Positions 14,401 to 28,979 of a DNA stretch of 64,000 nt are shown here, piece after piece. The first letter of the stretch is position 1. Each line of letters begins with the position of its first letter. Location of the stretch: contig NW_021638297.1 of NCBI RefSeq assembly GCF_900090045.1, forward strand, positions 62,001 to 126,000, given 5' to 3'. A program made the position numbers and the translations under genes. A model generated the notes under the pieces. That model saw only the letters and a list, made by a program, of their open reading frames with translations. It ran no database searches and was not told where the DNA came from. This DNA comes from Plasmodium malariae (lineage: Eukaryota > Apicomplexa > Aconoidasida > Haemosporida > Plasmodiidae).

Positions 14401-14589
14401 AATTAACTACTATACAAAAATATAAAAAAAGAATATATTTCTTATAGTTGTTATAGTTTTATAATTATCAATTCTTTTTCTTATATATAACTCTAAATTA
14501 GAGAGGAGGTACTATATACGTTGGGAAATAAATATATCTTATCCTTATCAGTTTTATCAGTTATATAATAAAAATTTTCTACGAATATT
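11426..14589. other. Intergenic region downstream of fam-l-type gene
   Basis: No convincing gene. The small frame at 13339-13527 is low-complexity and probably chance. A conserved downstream string lies at 12037-12077. Confidence 0.6.
12037..12077 (+). repeat. Conserved fam downstream element
   Basis: The words TATTATAAAATATA and ACTGTAAAAAACATTTTAAT lie 612 bp after the stop codon. Near-copies occur at 50805-50845, 43796-43826 and 47209-47240, each 580-620 bp after a fam stop. It may mark a transcript 3' end or simply be duplicated flank. Confidence 0.4.
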
Positions 14590-16400
14590 GAATGTGTTTT
14601 TGTTTATTTTTTATATTTTCCTAGTTCTTTTTTGTGTTTTCTTTTATGTATTTCATTAATTCGTTAAGGGGATTGAATAACCATTTTTTTTTTTTGTGTT
14701 TGTATGTTTCCATTCTATATTTACACTTGTATATTTTTTTTAATTTTTTTCTTAACTTTTTATAAATATTTACGCGTATATGTGAGTAATTAATATACAC
14801 TACTTATGAACATGTATTTCTAAGAAGTTTACTTTTATATTTCTTCCTTTTACTTATTTTATATATTTCTATCTTTTAACTTACCTTTATACTTTTCCCA
14901 TTTATGCACCTTTTTTCCTTTCTTTTTTATTGAATTTAATGTTCAAAAAATTATAATTAAAAAGAATAAAATTAAATTTTATATAAATTAACTTGCATAT
15001 ATATTTAAAAAAACATTAAATATTATAATTCCCATTTTTACACTAAAAAATCATAGAATCGTAAAAAGCGTGTTGAGCTGCTATAAGAATTGTTGTAATA
15101 TATGTAAATATAATTCTGAGCATGAAGCAGTTTTATCTTTTTTTTATATTAGTCGTTGTACCATTAATCAGTAGACTGCATGAAAAAGTTTTAGTAAAAT
15201 ATAAAAAGAGGAATGGAAAGAATTAAAATATTGCATGGAAAGAGTAGTAATATGCTTATAATGATTAGAGCAGTTCCTTTTTTTTGGCAACATATTTCTG
15301 CTTGAGTGACCTTAATCTATATAAAAGAAAGTTAATCTGAAAAAGAGTAAATGGAGAAGTAGGAAAACGATAGCTGAGATATCATACGAAAGCAAAACCA
15401 TAACAAATGATATCAGGAAACATGAAAAAAGAAAAAATAATAACATATTGTATAATTAAGGATGTTAGAAAATATATGAGTGTAAAATACATTTTAAAAT
15501 ATTTTTTTTTTGTTTACTTTGTTTTCCATGATTAGCCAATTAAAAATTTGTTCTTTTAAAAAAAGGAAGGTGGATATAAATATAAATGTATAATGTAAAA
15601 GAAATATGAAAAAAAAAACATAAAAATAACAGGAGGGTTAACTGTTTACAACATTTTTTTATTTTATATTATGTGCACTTAGTTTTTTTTCGAAGGCCAA
15701 AAACTGAAAAAATAAATTTTTAATTATGTAGTCCGCTATGGTTTGGGATTATAAAAAATAAAATCGATTTTATTAGAATAATATATATGTGTCACATATA
15801 ATGCTACATCATGTATAAATATGTGCACATATATATATGTATATATATGCATGCAGTAGATAATATTAGGTGTCCATTCATATGTTTCCATATATATACC
15901 TTCATAAATTTCATAAAATGCATATTTATTTTACTATATATGAAAATACTTTAAATTATTTGATAATATTTTTAATAATGCTTATGAAAGTTATTACCCC
16001 TAGAAAGAGAGAACATAATAAAATTAGAACAAATAAGCCAAATAAAATGCATTTCATATGGCGCGCTTTATTTTTTGCGCCTTACGATATCATTTCAGCA
16101 ATTTCTTATTACAATTAAATTTTATGCATATATGTATAAATTTTTTTTTACGTTAGTGTCCCCATAAAAAGAATACTCTTGTAGATAAGCTAATGTGGGC
16201 GTAGATCACATAAAAACAATATATAACTTATAACATATTTATCTTCGGATTATCATTTCATGTAGTTAAATGCAAAACATTGCGGATACTTTTACATGAA
16301 TGCTGGTGTATTTTCAAAAAATCGTATTATTCATGACCTAACGCTTATGTAAGCATATAGAAAGCACTCTGTTAATGTTTTCATGTTTAAATCTTATATA
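14590..16400. other. Block A: less AT-skewed non-coding block, paralogous to block B
   Basis: This stretch is visibly less AT-saturated than its surroundings and includes GGCGCGC near 16060. No long open frame is supported; an 82-codon frame at 15870-16118 has no recognisable domain. A short frame at 15121-15225 begins with a hydrophobic stretch but stops after about 34 codons. Several strings recur in the same order at 53340-55500, for example TTTTCTTTTATGTATTT at about 14639 and 53353. Its distance from the upstream fam-l-type start is similar to that of block B (about 4.2 kb), suggesting an old segmental duplication. An untranslated RNA or a decayed gene are both possible. Confidence 0.4.
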
Positions 16401-18148
16401 TTTAATATATAAATGAAAGCAACCTTTGCAGCACTAAAATTATTTCTTTATAAAAATTAAATTAAGTATATATCAAATTTTTTGAACTAAGTAAATAATT
16501 TTTATAGATTAATTCTGGTTAAAATATATTAAGTCAATATTAAATAAATGAAGTTGTAAGATAACATTACTTTATTACTTTTATATTTTATTTTTGTTAT
16601 GTGTCACAGTAAGCGGTTGACAATGTATGTAAATATATATTTTAATAAATAATTACTGTTAAAATAAAAACAATAATTAACAATTATAACAGACTAAATT
16701 TTGCTTTTATTTTAATTAGATTTATGAATCATGTTCTCCGAACTTTGTTTTTACTAAATCTATGCTTACTGTAAAGAAATGATAATTAAAAATAAAATTT
16801 GAAACCTCAATATCATTAAAATTATTTCATTTATCCTTTTTAAATGAATATTTCAGTGTTTGAATAATTTTCTATAATTTCAATATTACATGTATTTTTT
16901 TTTATTATTTTGAACGCAATATTAAGTATAGTGCAAAATATATTATATATTGTTAATAAATAAAATTCGTATTTACAGTAAAATTTAAAGACATATGTAA
17001 CTATGTACAATACAAAAAATGAGTGCGTACATGAAGTTTACAATTAACGAATTACCATGGTGCCTAAAAATTTCTTGTAATGAGAAATTAAATCCTCCTT
17101 TTCTAAATTGTTATTTTTATATGAATGTATAGATAATAAATTGTGTAGAAAATATGGAAATGGATTCTATCTGGAAACTCAATAAAATAAGAATTACATT
17201 TCTATTTCTCAGAATCTATAAACATAAACATGTTACTTGCTATTATATTTATGGGAATATTTGTTGAATTTTTCTTTTTATATGGAGAAAATAAAAACGA
17301 AACATAGTCATTTAAATACTATTTGTTATTATTAAAATTTACTTTATCAAAAAATTTATAATGTAGTTACACTATTTTTATTATTTATCATATATCAATT
17401 TTTTTAATCATATGTATGTTATGTATAGAATAAGGTATTATTGCAGTAAAATAACAATAAGAATAATGCTAGAGCAGAACATATTTATGAATTATAAAAT
17501 AATGGTTAGGATTTTTCCCATTTGAATTCAATTAAAATTAGAATTCATCTGCCTTAGCGCCAATCATAAATACCCTGTCAACAATATCACATATAATATA
17601 TATCAATAGAAGAAAAAAAACGTTAAAACTGTTACATAATGTGTAACATTTTTAGTTATATTAAATTGAAAGTGGACAAATAATAAAAATTTTGAATAAA
17701 GTTATAAAGAAAATGTAGATATGTGCTTTATATTTTGATTAACGTTTTTATTCCAAGATTTTACATTTTTTATTTATATAATATTATTATTGGTGTTGTT
17801 ACTTATGTTGTTTTTTCTTCTGTAATACTAAGAAAATAAACGCTACCTCATATTGTTATATAAGGATATCCACTTTTGCTTTATCATATTGTGTTATATG
17901 CTTAAGTTTTAAAATTATTTATATTTCATTCTAAGGGGAATCTCGTTTAAATGGAATTTTCTACTACTAATTTTAAAAATAGCATCGTATTTATTATATC
18001 TTTTTTTTTGAATAATTTTTATAGACATATATTCATTTCTTTATTTATCGTTTACATTGCTTTTTAATGAATTTGTACATAAGTGTAACATATATATCAC
18101 TAAGCATTTTATTTTCTATTGAAAATAATATAAACGGTTAATTTTACA
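16401..18148. other. Intergenic region downstream of pir gene
   Basis: AT-rich with no gene seen. The part nearest 18148 is presumably the 3' untranslated region of the minus-strand pir gene. Confidence 0.6.
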
Positions 18149-19299
18149 TCAAGTATCTCCTTGAGGTTGATAGGATATATTATGAGAACTTCCTTCATAG
18201 TTTCTATTTACTTCTTCATGAAGGTTTTGTAAGGATTCTCTCGATTCTTCTTGAAATTTGTTAAGTTCAATAATTTTTTTTTTTCGTAAACGATTATATG
18301 TCCAAGATTTCAGTGGAGTAAACTACATCAAAATATATGTATATTTATTTGAAAATATAATTTCTATATGCTTATAATTTTTGTGAAAATAAATTATTCT
18401 ATATGTGATAAATTATTATTAATTTTAAGTATAATTCTTATTAACCTTATATAAAAAAAATATAGTGAAAGACATTAGTAATACGATAGCTGTTGTTAAA
18501 ATGGGAAAAAATAAGTAATCTACTTCTTCTTTAGGTGGTAACGTTTGTGGTAAACCTTCGCATGGAGTGAATTTATTCATTTTATCATCATATGCATTCT
18601 TAAAATTGATTAACTCATCACAAAAAGGGTCATTCGTTTTTTTTTGACATTCTTTGTAATTATCGTTATAAAAGCTATAAAGTCTTTTAATATTATTGCA
18701 AATGCTACCACCAGAATCACTTTCTTGACCTTCATATTTATTAAAATACTCATAATATCTGTATAATCCTTTAAGTTTGTCTAAAATATCAGGTTCAATT
18801 TTTTTTATATAATTCTCACATATATTATCTAATTGGGAAGAGAAAATATTATACTTCGCAAACCAGCCGGGATCCTTACTATAATTTACATCTGAATTTA
18901 TCCTATAATTCAAGTAATTACAACGACCGAGGTTATCAGATTTATGAAGTTCCTTTATTTCAATTAAATATCTACCAACCTCTTGACATGGTGTAGTAAA
19001 ATTAGGTTTATCTTGCTCGATTAGAGCACATTTCCTTCCAGGATTTTCTCCACCCCTTTTATTCAGAATATCTTGGATAACTGTTTCAAATTCCTTTTTA
19101 TATTTAAGAAATAATGTCACGGAAGTTTCCTGAAAAGAAAAAAAGTACGATTTTAATATTTAAGTGTGCAAAAACATAATTTCATAGAATATATTTCTAT
19201 ATCATTACTGGAATGGAGGATTCTTTAATAGAATAATACATATAATTATTATAACTTAAAAATAGTTATTACATTTTCTCCTGGAGCTCCGGATGCCAT
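18149..19299 (-). CDS. PIR family protein (Plasmodium interspersed repeat)
   Basis: Three exons on the minus strand: 19273-19299, 18446-19129 and 18149-18322, totalling 294 residues. Exon 1 has 9 codons beginning M-A-S-G-A-P with no signal peptide, as is usual for pir. Exon 2 is the cysteine-containing ectodomain, with at least nine cysteines, and an aromatic-rich segment L-Y-R-Y-Y-E-Y-F. It ends with a membrane helix near residues 216-237. Exon 3 is a short cytoplasmic domain of 57 residues rich in basic and glutamate residues, opening F-T-P-L-K-S-W, a typical pir junction. All splice sites are GT..AG and all phases are 0. No lesion is visible. PIR proteins are multigene variant antigens of the parasite; the role of an individual member is not known. 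The gene runs opposite to the fam genes. Confidence 0.9.
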
Positions 19300-22200
19300 T
19301 ATATATAAGCATATGTGACAAAATTGGAAATAATTAAATTGGCATCATGTTAATTTTAGTATAAGTAAAAATAAATATATAATGTTTATATGTGACGTAT
19401 TTTTTTTTTTCATACATAGAATTTTAAAACATAACTAAGTAAAATTTTCTCTTTATATTTTGATAATATTAAAATAACTTAATAAGCTTAGTACACTATA
19501 AATTAAATCCTTTAATTGAAAATATAATAATTTGAAAAAAAGGATCACTTTATAGTAACTAAAAAATAATTATAGAGAAAAATATTCTTTTCTATATTTT
19601 TATTAATATGAAGCTTATGTAATTCTAATTATATTTTATACAAAAAAATAAATTAATTTTAGTACATATTCATGTGAATTTCTTATTATACTGTAATATA
19701 TGTTTAGGAATCTATTTGGGTCTTTAAAAATATTATAAATAATTAAATATTAAGTATTTATATGATATATAATTTTCTCTTTTATTTTATTACAATTTTT
19801 TAATTATTAAAATAATACCATTCATATTATTTAATTTAATATTTATTATAAGTATCAATAACATATATATTAGTCAATAAACTGAACTTCACGAATATTA
19901 CTAAAATTTAATTTTAACTAAATAAAAAAAGATATTTAGCTAAAAAGAAGTATAGTATATGAAAATAGGCATTTATTTGTTAAACGAAAAATATACATCC
20001 TCAAAAAATTTATTTTAATTATAAATATAATATTCTATGAATGCACTATATCGTATAATTTTAAAATAATCTGCTAATTCTCTTCATTGTATTATATACA
20101 GAAGTTAAAGTTTTTCTTACTTCTTTAGAACCTTCATAATGGGATAATATATATATTTATATTCGATATATAAATGTATGCAGAAAAAGTAAATATGTTT
20201 ATACTATAGAATAATTATTATTATGTATTAAAAATAAAATGCAAAATAATATAATATTTATCTTAATTGCTTTACTAAAAACTTATTATTGAATTCATTT
20301 GTACATGTAGCATAACAAAAATATAGATTAATATGTCAATCAAAATTTATCATTATAATCTATAGAGTATACATACTATTAGTAATCTTTTTTACGACAC
20401 GAGTTTTTATTTCAATATATAATTAATTAGTTTCGAAGTTTAATATAGTAATATTTTGCACTTATGTATATGTCACTGCTATTTTATTTATCAATATTAT
20501 AAATTAGATGTGCTTAACATCACAATAACATTTAATTCAAGGCACTTAGAAAATATTATTAAATTATTTATTCTTTTTTTTATATAATTTATTGTTCTAA
20601 AAAGTTTACTATTATATATATTTACTATAATATATGAATTATAAGTTATTTATTAATTTTATTAATATATTTAACATATAATCAAATGTGTTTTAAAAAA
20701 ATGAAAAAATGAAAAAAAACAATTTTTTTTTATTATTATCATTTAACATATGGAATTAATTGTCTTATTCTTCATGAACAATGTACAGTTAATATAGGGG
20801 CACAATTATTATAATCGTTAAAATAATTATATATTAAAATTATTTTACGAAGAATATTCTTTGGTTTTTGTTTTATATTTTTTATTTATTATATTAATAT
20901 ACTTTTTTTTTATTTTTACATAAATGATACACTTAATAAAGTAAAATAGTTATTAATAAGCGTTACATATTTCACTACATTAAGTTTTTCTTATTTAACT
21001 TTTATATTAAATTATAAATATGTTCATGAGTTTATGTATATTAATATGCTTTTATAATATCTCATATTTAATATATATTTTATACTCTTAGAACATGTTT
21101 ATAAGATTATAGTTAAAAAATCAAGTTTACATAACAAATAAATAAAATAAAAGACAACGTACATATTAATATTCCTGTAATGTATACTCAATATTATTTA
21201 AATAAGTGATATATATCTCATATTATAAAACATAAAAGTATTTTTTGAAAAGCGCCTTAATTATATTAAACTGATATACTTCGGAGAAATATATCTTTAT
21301 TATTTGTAATATAAAATAAGAATATTTAATTTCCATTGAATTCATTAAAAATTATTAAAACATGGATAATGTTAGTATTAATAGTAAATAAAAATAATTA
21401 TTTTCTTAATAAAATATTATTAATATATCATAATATATTTGTTTTATATGTCATAAGGATATTATATTACAAAGATAAATTTATATTTCTTTTAGCATTG
21501 TATTACTTACTTGTACTTAATATAATTAAATCAGAAAAAAGATATTTTTTATTTTATTAATTTATATTATTACTCATTAAAGTTATTATCCAAATAATAC
21601 AAAGAGTATAGTTATTTTAATTTTTACTTAATACAAAACAGTAAGTAAAATTTTGGAATTTATCTATTTTCATGATACATGGAAGAAATAAAAAATAGTT
21701 ATGTATTAAAGTGGATTTAATATATAAACAAATAGATATATTATTGGTTTATTTTATAAATATATATATAATACATATAATTTGTAAAATAATACAAAAA
21801 ATAAAAAAAAATAATAATCTTTTTAACTAACTATTAAAAAAAAATATTATTCTGTAAGTACAAAAAAGCTAAAAAAAAAAGAATTCAAGGTCAAAATTTG
21901 TAAATTCAATTGAATACTCAAAAAGAAAGGGTTAAACAATTTTTTATTAATATAACATAATAAAAATAGATATTTAATTGAAAGGAAAAAAATAAAAATT
22001 TATGATATCTTTTGAAATTCCTATAAAATAATTTTATTCTGTTTCATTTGCACCTTATTTTAAGGTAATATTGAAACATATGGATTCAGAACTCTTTAAT
22101 TTATATATTTTTCTCTATTTATACATTATTTCTTTGATTGCATGAAAATATTAATAAATTATAATATAGAAAAAAAAAATAAATAGAAAAACTATAAGAA

Positions 22201-23284
22201 TTTTTTTTATTTATAGGTTTATATCTTTTTTAAAAGTGATTAATAAATACAGATTAATGTAAAAATGGATATATTCTGCATAATTTCATTATTATCCTCT
22301 TTTGGTTACTTTAATAATTTCATTGATTTTTTAAATTTATTTTAAAAAAATTTTTATAAACCAAGAAAAACTACATATTGTTATCAGTATATATAAATAT
22401 GTGTGAAGATATTTCATTTACGTTACAATATTTGGTTTAAAAGAAATTTAAATTCTTTATTAAGAGAGAGAATTTTTAGAAATAAATTTTCATTTTAACT
22501 AGACATAAATTATTAAAAAGAATTACTGATCTATATAAGAGATAAATAGTTACAAATACATAATAAATAAACACTCTTAATTTGAGAGAATCAATTAACT
22601 CATAACAGTCCAGCATAATTTCACTAGGTATAAAGTATATTTGTTCTATAATATATATAATTATATAAATTATATATACATTTTCATTATGGTTTCTATC
22701 TTTCAAAATATTCTGTTTTTCTTATTATGCAATCTTTTATATTAATTACAACTTGAATATATCAAATAATGTAAATGTTTAAAAAAATACAAATAAGTAA
22801 CTTTCGAAATGTGGAAAAAATTGTACAATAATTTTTAATGGAATAAAATATGATTATATAAATTTATGTGTTAATAGTATATTAATTCAAAGACAGTATA
22901 TGAATTTATTTAATTTACTGTTTTTTATTATTCAAAATTTTTCGTTCTTTCAAGTTTAATATTTTCTGGAAATTTTAACTTTATTTTTTTATTTTCCTTT
23001 TTTTTAATATATAATAAAATATGACTAGTTTTGCTTAATAGAATATTAATATAAATTTCTAATGGATATTATTGCAGAAATAAAAAAAACAACATATAGA
23101 TGGAATATATTTTAAACACCTGTATTCCTAATTTCATATTTTCCTCTTAATTTTTTGTGTTATATTATTCATTAATTTACATTATTAGTCTTTTTTTCCT
23201 TCAGACCTTACAAAATTTAAATAATATATTTCCTTGGAAAAAATATTTTTCTCTTAAATATATCATGCATGTATACGTGTTAAT
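19300..23284. other. AT-rich intergenic region between pir and STP1
   Basis: Short frames at 21336-21560 (plus), 22476-22706 (minus) and 23157-23339 (plus) are low-complexity I/Y/L/F-rich and unsupported. The last overlaps the STP1 3' end on the other strand. Upstream of the pir gene nothing specific is recognised. Confidence 0.6.
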
Positions 23285-25885
23285 TTATAAAAACTGTTTT
23301 TCTACTATTTCATCGGATTTTTCTACTGTTTCATTATAAACTATAGAATTTGCGTATAGGCCATCTTCTCTAATCCAGTCCATTATCTCATTCCTGAAAC
23401 TGTCATTCCCTATGTGAGTATGGAATTTCTCATTTTGTGTATTTTCTAAATTATTGCTGTTATATTATATTGTATTTTCTATAATTTCTTGTTTTTTATC
23501 TGAATATTCTTCCATCTTCGATTCATTTATGGAACTATCCAAATATGATTCCCTATGTTCAAAGTTCACTTCTTTTTTACATTCTTCTAATACTATCATA
23601 AGCGCGAGGATGCAAAGCTTTGTTAGTAATTTTTTTTTTATGTATTCACATAATTCTTCATAATTTTCATTATACTGTAATTCTTCTACATTTATTAGTG
23701 ATACATAATTTTTGGTATCTTCATTTACACATTCTTCTGGCATTTTATACAAATCAGCTTCCAATTCTTTATACAAGTCCTGTTCCAAATACTGTTCTAT
23801 AGTAGGACCCTTTTTTGATATCCATTGCTTCCATATATCTTTTTCTCTTTTTAAAAATCGAACTTTGTGATTTTCATTAGAAGATTTTATATTTAATACT
23901 TTCATTTCATGCATATAAGCTAGTTCTTTTTTCCATTCATTTTTCAAATTATTAATCCAATGCACTTTTTTCAATTTTTCAGAAATATTTCTATGTCTTT
24001 CTATCCATTTATTCCATAGAATATTTTGTTTTGTAATATCATTGCTACATTTTATAATTTCTATTATTAAATCATCATGTGTTAAATTAGGATAGGCATT
24101 ATATTCCTTTTTTGTGAACTCATCTATGCATATTTTTAAGAATTCCTCTTTGTTTTTTTCCCATTCTTCATTTCTGCATTCTTCGAGTACTTCCATATGT
24201 ACTTCTATTATGGTTCTGGATCTGTCTTTTGCTAGTTTTGATAAGTATACATTTTTTTTAAGTTCATTTATTTTAATTTTTTTTATGATTTCTTCATCAT
24301 CATATATTGGGTGTTCTAAACGATCATCTGTAAAAAGTTCACTTTTATTGCTAGAAAATGAAGGTACTAGTAGTCTCAGAAATTTCATGTGCCTCCTTCT
24401 TATCTTTTTTTTTTTTTTAAACATTTCTATTAAAGCATACTGTAAAAAAAAATTTTTTTATTTAATAAATTACTAAAGTAATAAAATGTTTATATTATTT
24501 TTAGTGTTTATTTTTAATTTTGACTTAATAAAAAGGGAAAATACAATAATGCATAGGATGCTTATTAGAGCAGGAGTTATATATGAGATTATTATATGTC
24601 CTTCTGGAACTGTAATTGTATTTTAAATATATATGTTACACGTAGATATTTGAAAAATAGAAGAATAAGTAGCATTAACGGTACCTCGAAGTTTAGGGTG
24701 TCCATTATATTTAACAGAAGATGAGGAAGGATCTAATGCTTCAGAGTATGAAGAACCAGTTTTGGCAGAATCAGTTGCTCCTGGCACTTGAGAAATTAGA
24801 TGCTGCAATGTATCAGAACCTGGTGATATTGGACTTTTAGATTCAGGTTGTGATGGTGTTTTTGAATTTGCATCCTGTTCAGTTTGTACGTCATGTGCTT
24901 CTCTAGTGTTTTGTGGTGTATGTGAAAGTCCTGTTGATAACGGTTCTTGAAGTTCAGAGTGTGATACCCGTTGAACATCTTGATCTACTGTAGTTCTTTG
25001 TTCAGATTGAGTTTGATCTACTGGAGAAATTTTTACAATTTCTTTTATTGTATTTCCCTCAGTAGACGGAACACTCACTGTATTTTGATTTTCTTCCTGT
25101 ATATCATTTGTTATTTCTTTAGATTCTGATTCTAACGGTGAGATTAAATGCATAATTTTGCATTCAGGAAGTGTTTTAAATATAGTAGTCCCTAGTATGT
25201 TGCATTGTTTTGTTGGAAAATAAGTTGGCTGATTTTTGCAATTTTGCAAGATAAGATTTCTTTTATCATTAAAATGCATCTTTTTGCTATTAATCCATGA
25301 ATTATATTCTTTAATTTTACTTGCACATTCTTCATTGCAATTATTTTCATTGATACGTCCCTTTTTAAAGCACGGTATTTTTGGCTCTTTAATTTTTTGT
25401 TCTTCACAGAAATCTTCCACTTCATATTTTAAATTTAGAAGTTCTAAATCTTTTTTTTCCATAATCACAGGGCATCCTCCATGCTTATTTAGCTTTGAAT
25501 AGTGAGGTTTTGCCCAACTGAATAATGCTCTTTCCCAAATTACTTTATCATAATATCATGGTGTAGTTTTATTCTGAATTAGATAATTAGCCAAATCATT
25601 GCATTTTTCTCTAAATTTGCTTTTTACTTTCTCGTTAACTAAGGAACTCGTTTTACTTATTATATGTTTTGTAATCTTTCTAAAATGTGGAACTGAAGTG
25701 TATCTGAAAAAGGTGTAACCTCGAACTTCCCCTGGCTAGATTTAAGGGAATTATCAAGAATTATTTAAGTATTAATTTTTATGTTAGTTTTATTACCACA
25801 TTTTCTGTCATAAATGAATAATTTATGAATAAATTTAATCATATGGAAAAGCAAAGTATATTACCAAGGATAAACATTCATCCAT
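23285..25885 (-). pseudogene. STP1 (subtelomeric transmembrane protein) pseudogene
   Basis: Three exons read on the minus strand: 25865-25885 (7 codons, M-D-E-C-L-S-L), about 24524-25735, and 23285-24439; about 795 codons in all. Exon 2 carries the STP1 N-terminal domain (P-H-F-R-K-I-T-K-H, K-C-N-D-L-A-N-Y-L, W-E-R-A-L-F-S-W, K-L-N-K-H-G-G-C-P), a cysteine-containing region, a Ser/Pro/Gln-rich spacer and a membrane helix around S-Y-I-T-P-A-L-I-S. Exon 3 begins with a basic stretch (M-F-K-K-K-K-K, I-R-R-R) and contains tryptophan-rich helices such as I-L-W-N-K-W-I-E-R-H and I-W-K-Q-W-I-S. Three stops interrupt an otherwise unshifted frame: TGA 25556-25558, TAA 24623-24625 and TAA 23465-23467. 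The exon 2 donor after AAG reads TCAAAA instead of GT. It is therefore probably non-functional, or expressed only as fragments. A membrane-anchored surface or exported role is known only at family level. Confidence 0.85.
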
Positions 25886-26631
25886 TGTGACTTTATATTA
25901 ATACTTTGGTTTGTTGTAAATAACAGCACGAAATAAAATTATTAATTTATATCTTTTATGAATAGCTTAATTTAAAATTAATATATCTTAATAAAAAAAA
26001 TTTATAAAATTATGAATTACTTAGAAAATTTTATGTGAACTATAAAATAATTGAATGGATTGTTGTTTAAATTATATGCTTCTCATATTTTTTTAACATA
26101 AATAAATATATCACAACTGACTATGTAACCTAATCATACAACGATACTAAATCGCAACTAATTTTATATCCGTGCATAAAATTAATATAGTATTTATAAA
26201 GAATAAATCAAATAACTAACAATAAAAAGTTACATATATGTTACATCAACAAGTAATGTTAAATTTATTCTGAAAATATATCATTAAATTATGTATTGAA
26301 TTTTTTCCTTTATTTCTTTTTTATAAAGACGTAAATATGTAGTTAAAATGGCCAATATTAATGTAAATTACTCTTGTTATTCTTCTGTCTTTAGGAAAAT
26401 AGATAATCTATAAAATATGTCATTATTATTAAGGCTAATATATTTCCTTTTTATTTTGTTACTTTCCTTAATTTTCTTTTTCTATAAACGACTATATCTT
26501 TATGGACTATGTTGTAATAGTTTTTTACTGTTAGTACGCTGTATTATAGAGAAAAATTAGCAATATATATAGTATAATAATTTGTTCCTATACTTATATA
26601 ATATACTTCGTATTAAATGTAACTATGAATT

Positions 26632-26682
<51 letters not shown>

Positions 26683-28979
26683 ATATATATATGAATTTTC
26701 TAATAGTTAATTAATTATTTTATAAATAACACCATGGTTTACTTTTTAATTAACTTAATTTATTATATATATGTATATATAATTTCGTATATGCCTATTA
26801 TAAATTTTTTATGTTAATCATTTTTTTTAGACTAAATTTCAGTTAATAAAATTTACTATTGTTATATTAATAAATATATATATGTTAGTCCAATCATTGA
26901 AAAAATGAAAGAATAAGAAGATATACTTGAATAAAATTTAATAATACTATAAGTTTAAAAAAAAGTAAAATAAACTATAATTTTGTAATGAAACATATCA
27001 TTATTATAACTTGAAGTATATTGAATAAAGTACTTCATTAAATTATGCAAGAATTATGGAAGCTTCATAAAAATTTTTCCTTAAATATTCAGAGATATAT
27101 TCTAATAAATTGATTAAATATATGTTATATATTTTATTCAATATTTCTGAATTTAATAAATATATTAATATACCTTTTTGAAAATATTAATAAATGTCAT
27201 TTTGCAGTTAAAAATAAAAAAGTTAATGCATTATTTTAAATGATTTATGGTACAAGAATCAGTAAATAATATTACAGAACATTTTAAAAGGTCCACCAAT
27301 AGAATAGGTAATTCTATTATAATTTAAATATATTATTACTAATATTAATTGTTTATTTGAAATAAGTAGTTAAGAGTTGGGGAATAATGAATAAACTAAA
27401 AAAATATATATATATATATTAATAATAAATTGCTGTACATAATTAATTCATCTACGTAATTGTGTTATTTAATTCATCCTTAATATATCTATTATATTAG
27501 GAAAATATTGTTTTTATTTATTTGTAACTTTTTAATTTATTGTAGTATAATTTTTTGGTTTTTTAATCTCTCCTTTCTTTTCCTTTTAATCCGTTATATT
27601 GTATCCTATTTCTTTAAAATAGATTTTGATAAATAATTATATATGCGTAAAACGTACGTAAAAACAATTTATCCTTTTTTGATATATTATATATTTAAAT
27701 TCTTGTATTCAAATATGTTATATATATTATAAGAATACAATATAAATACCATATAATAGTGGGTACGTACCCATTAGCATAAAACAAAAAATGATTTTTT
27801 TAAATGTTTAAAACAATATTAAAATAACTTAACTTTAATTACATTAAAATATTTATATGATCATATATTTATTTTTCTTTCCCTTTTTTTTTATTGTTTT
27901 ATAAATATATGAATATTTTTCTTTTTATATTTATAATATATATATGAATATTATTTTTATAACTGTTTATTAAATATATGAATATTTTTTTTTTGTTTTT
28001 TCTGTTGTTGCATTTCTCATTATTTTGTTTTAATATATAATGAAATTTACTTGCGTTACTGAAATTTATTAATGCGATTAAAAGTAGTAAAAAATTAATA
28101 AATAATCATATGAGTAATTGAATATTAGTTCATAGTACCATGAAAATACTATTAAATTTTTGATTTTAAAAAATAATATTTATCATTAATATAGATATGA
28201 TTAATATATGAATATTTCATACTAAATGAACCAAATAGAACTGAAATATATATATTTAAAAATTACTACAGGATGCAGCAAAAAAAATGTGTATTATTAA
28301 TTCTAATTAACTTATTTAATTTCTTTAAAAAGGAAATTATAATTTTTTCTTTTTTAATAAGCACAAAGGAACAATTTAGTATTTGTGATATATGTTATTA
28401 TAAAAAGGAACTTACGTATTTAAATTTATAGTTCATAATATTTATTACTAATGTTTATAATAATCTTCATTTTACAAGAGTGGAGGAAAACTTAAAGTAA
28501 TGACGTATATTAGAAAACTAATAAATATATATTTTATCTTATAAATATGTTTTAATTTTATGAGTATTTTATTAGTTATTCTAATAAATATATAGTAACA
28601 TAATAGTATAATGGGAATTTGACATTATATTTGATTTCACTATTAATGAATTAAATTGTATTTATTTACATTAACTTATTGCATAACGTGACAATATTTT
28701 TCATTTTTAATTAATATAATTTAATCGTTATACTAAAACAATGGATGAGTCTTTAATTCATTTAATACCAAATTCTATGATTATAGCATTGATGTTTCAA
28801 AATACGTGTTCCATAAGTTTTTCCATAACATACTTATTATTCATAAAACTACGTTTTCTATTATGTAAGTTTATGCATATATTAAGTAATAAAATATTTT
28901 TATTATTACAAAGTTTTTGTTAATCTAATGGTAATTCTGTTTATCCTTTACATCTGCTGATATCATTACCATTATTCAA
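25886..28979. other. AT-rich intergenic region upstream of STP1
   Basis: No gene is recognised. A long TA tract lies at 26640-26692 and T-rich stretches at 27540-28010. A 60-codon plus frame at 28741-28923 is not supported by any motif or splice partner. Confidence 0.6.
26640..26692. repeat. Long TA dinucleotide microsatellite
   Basis: About 53 bases of TA repeats, interrupted once by TT near 26671. It is the longest such tract in the window. Confidence 0.85.

Noticed and set aside
15870..16118. 82-codon plus-strand frame in block A
   Set aside because: No signal exon, domain or homologous frame in block B.
24796..25425. Minus-strand frames at 24796-24978 and 25192-25425
   Set aside because: Out-of-frame readings inside STP1 exon 2.
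23454..25502. Plus-strand frames at 23454-23663, 23620-23802, 24114-24476 and 25236-25502
   Set aside because: They are antisense shadows of the STP1 exons, whose minus-strand translation is clearly protein-like.
26640..26692. Long TA tract considered as a centromere or replication origin signal
   Set aside because: Plasmodium centromeres are kilobase-scale AT-rich arrays; this is only about 53 bp and sits among subtelomeric gene families.
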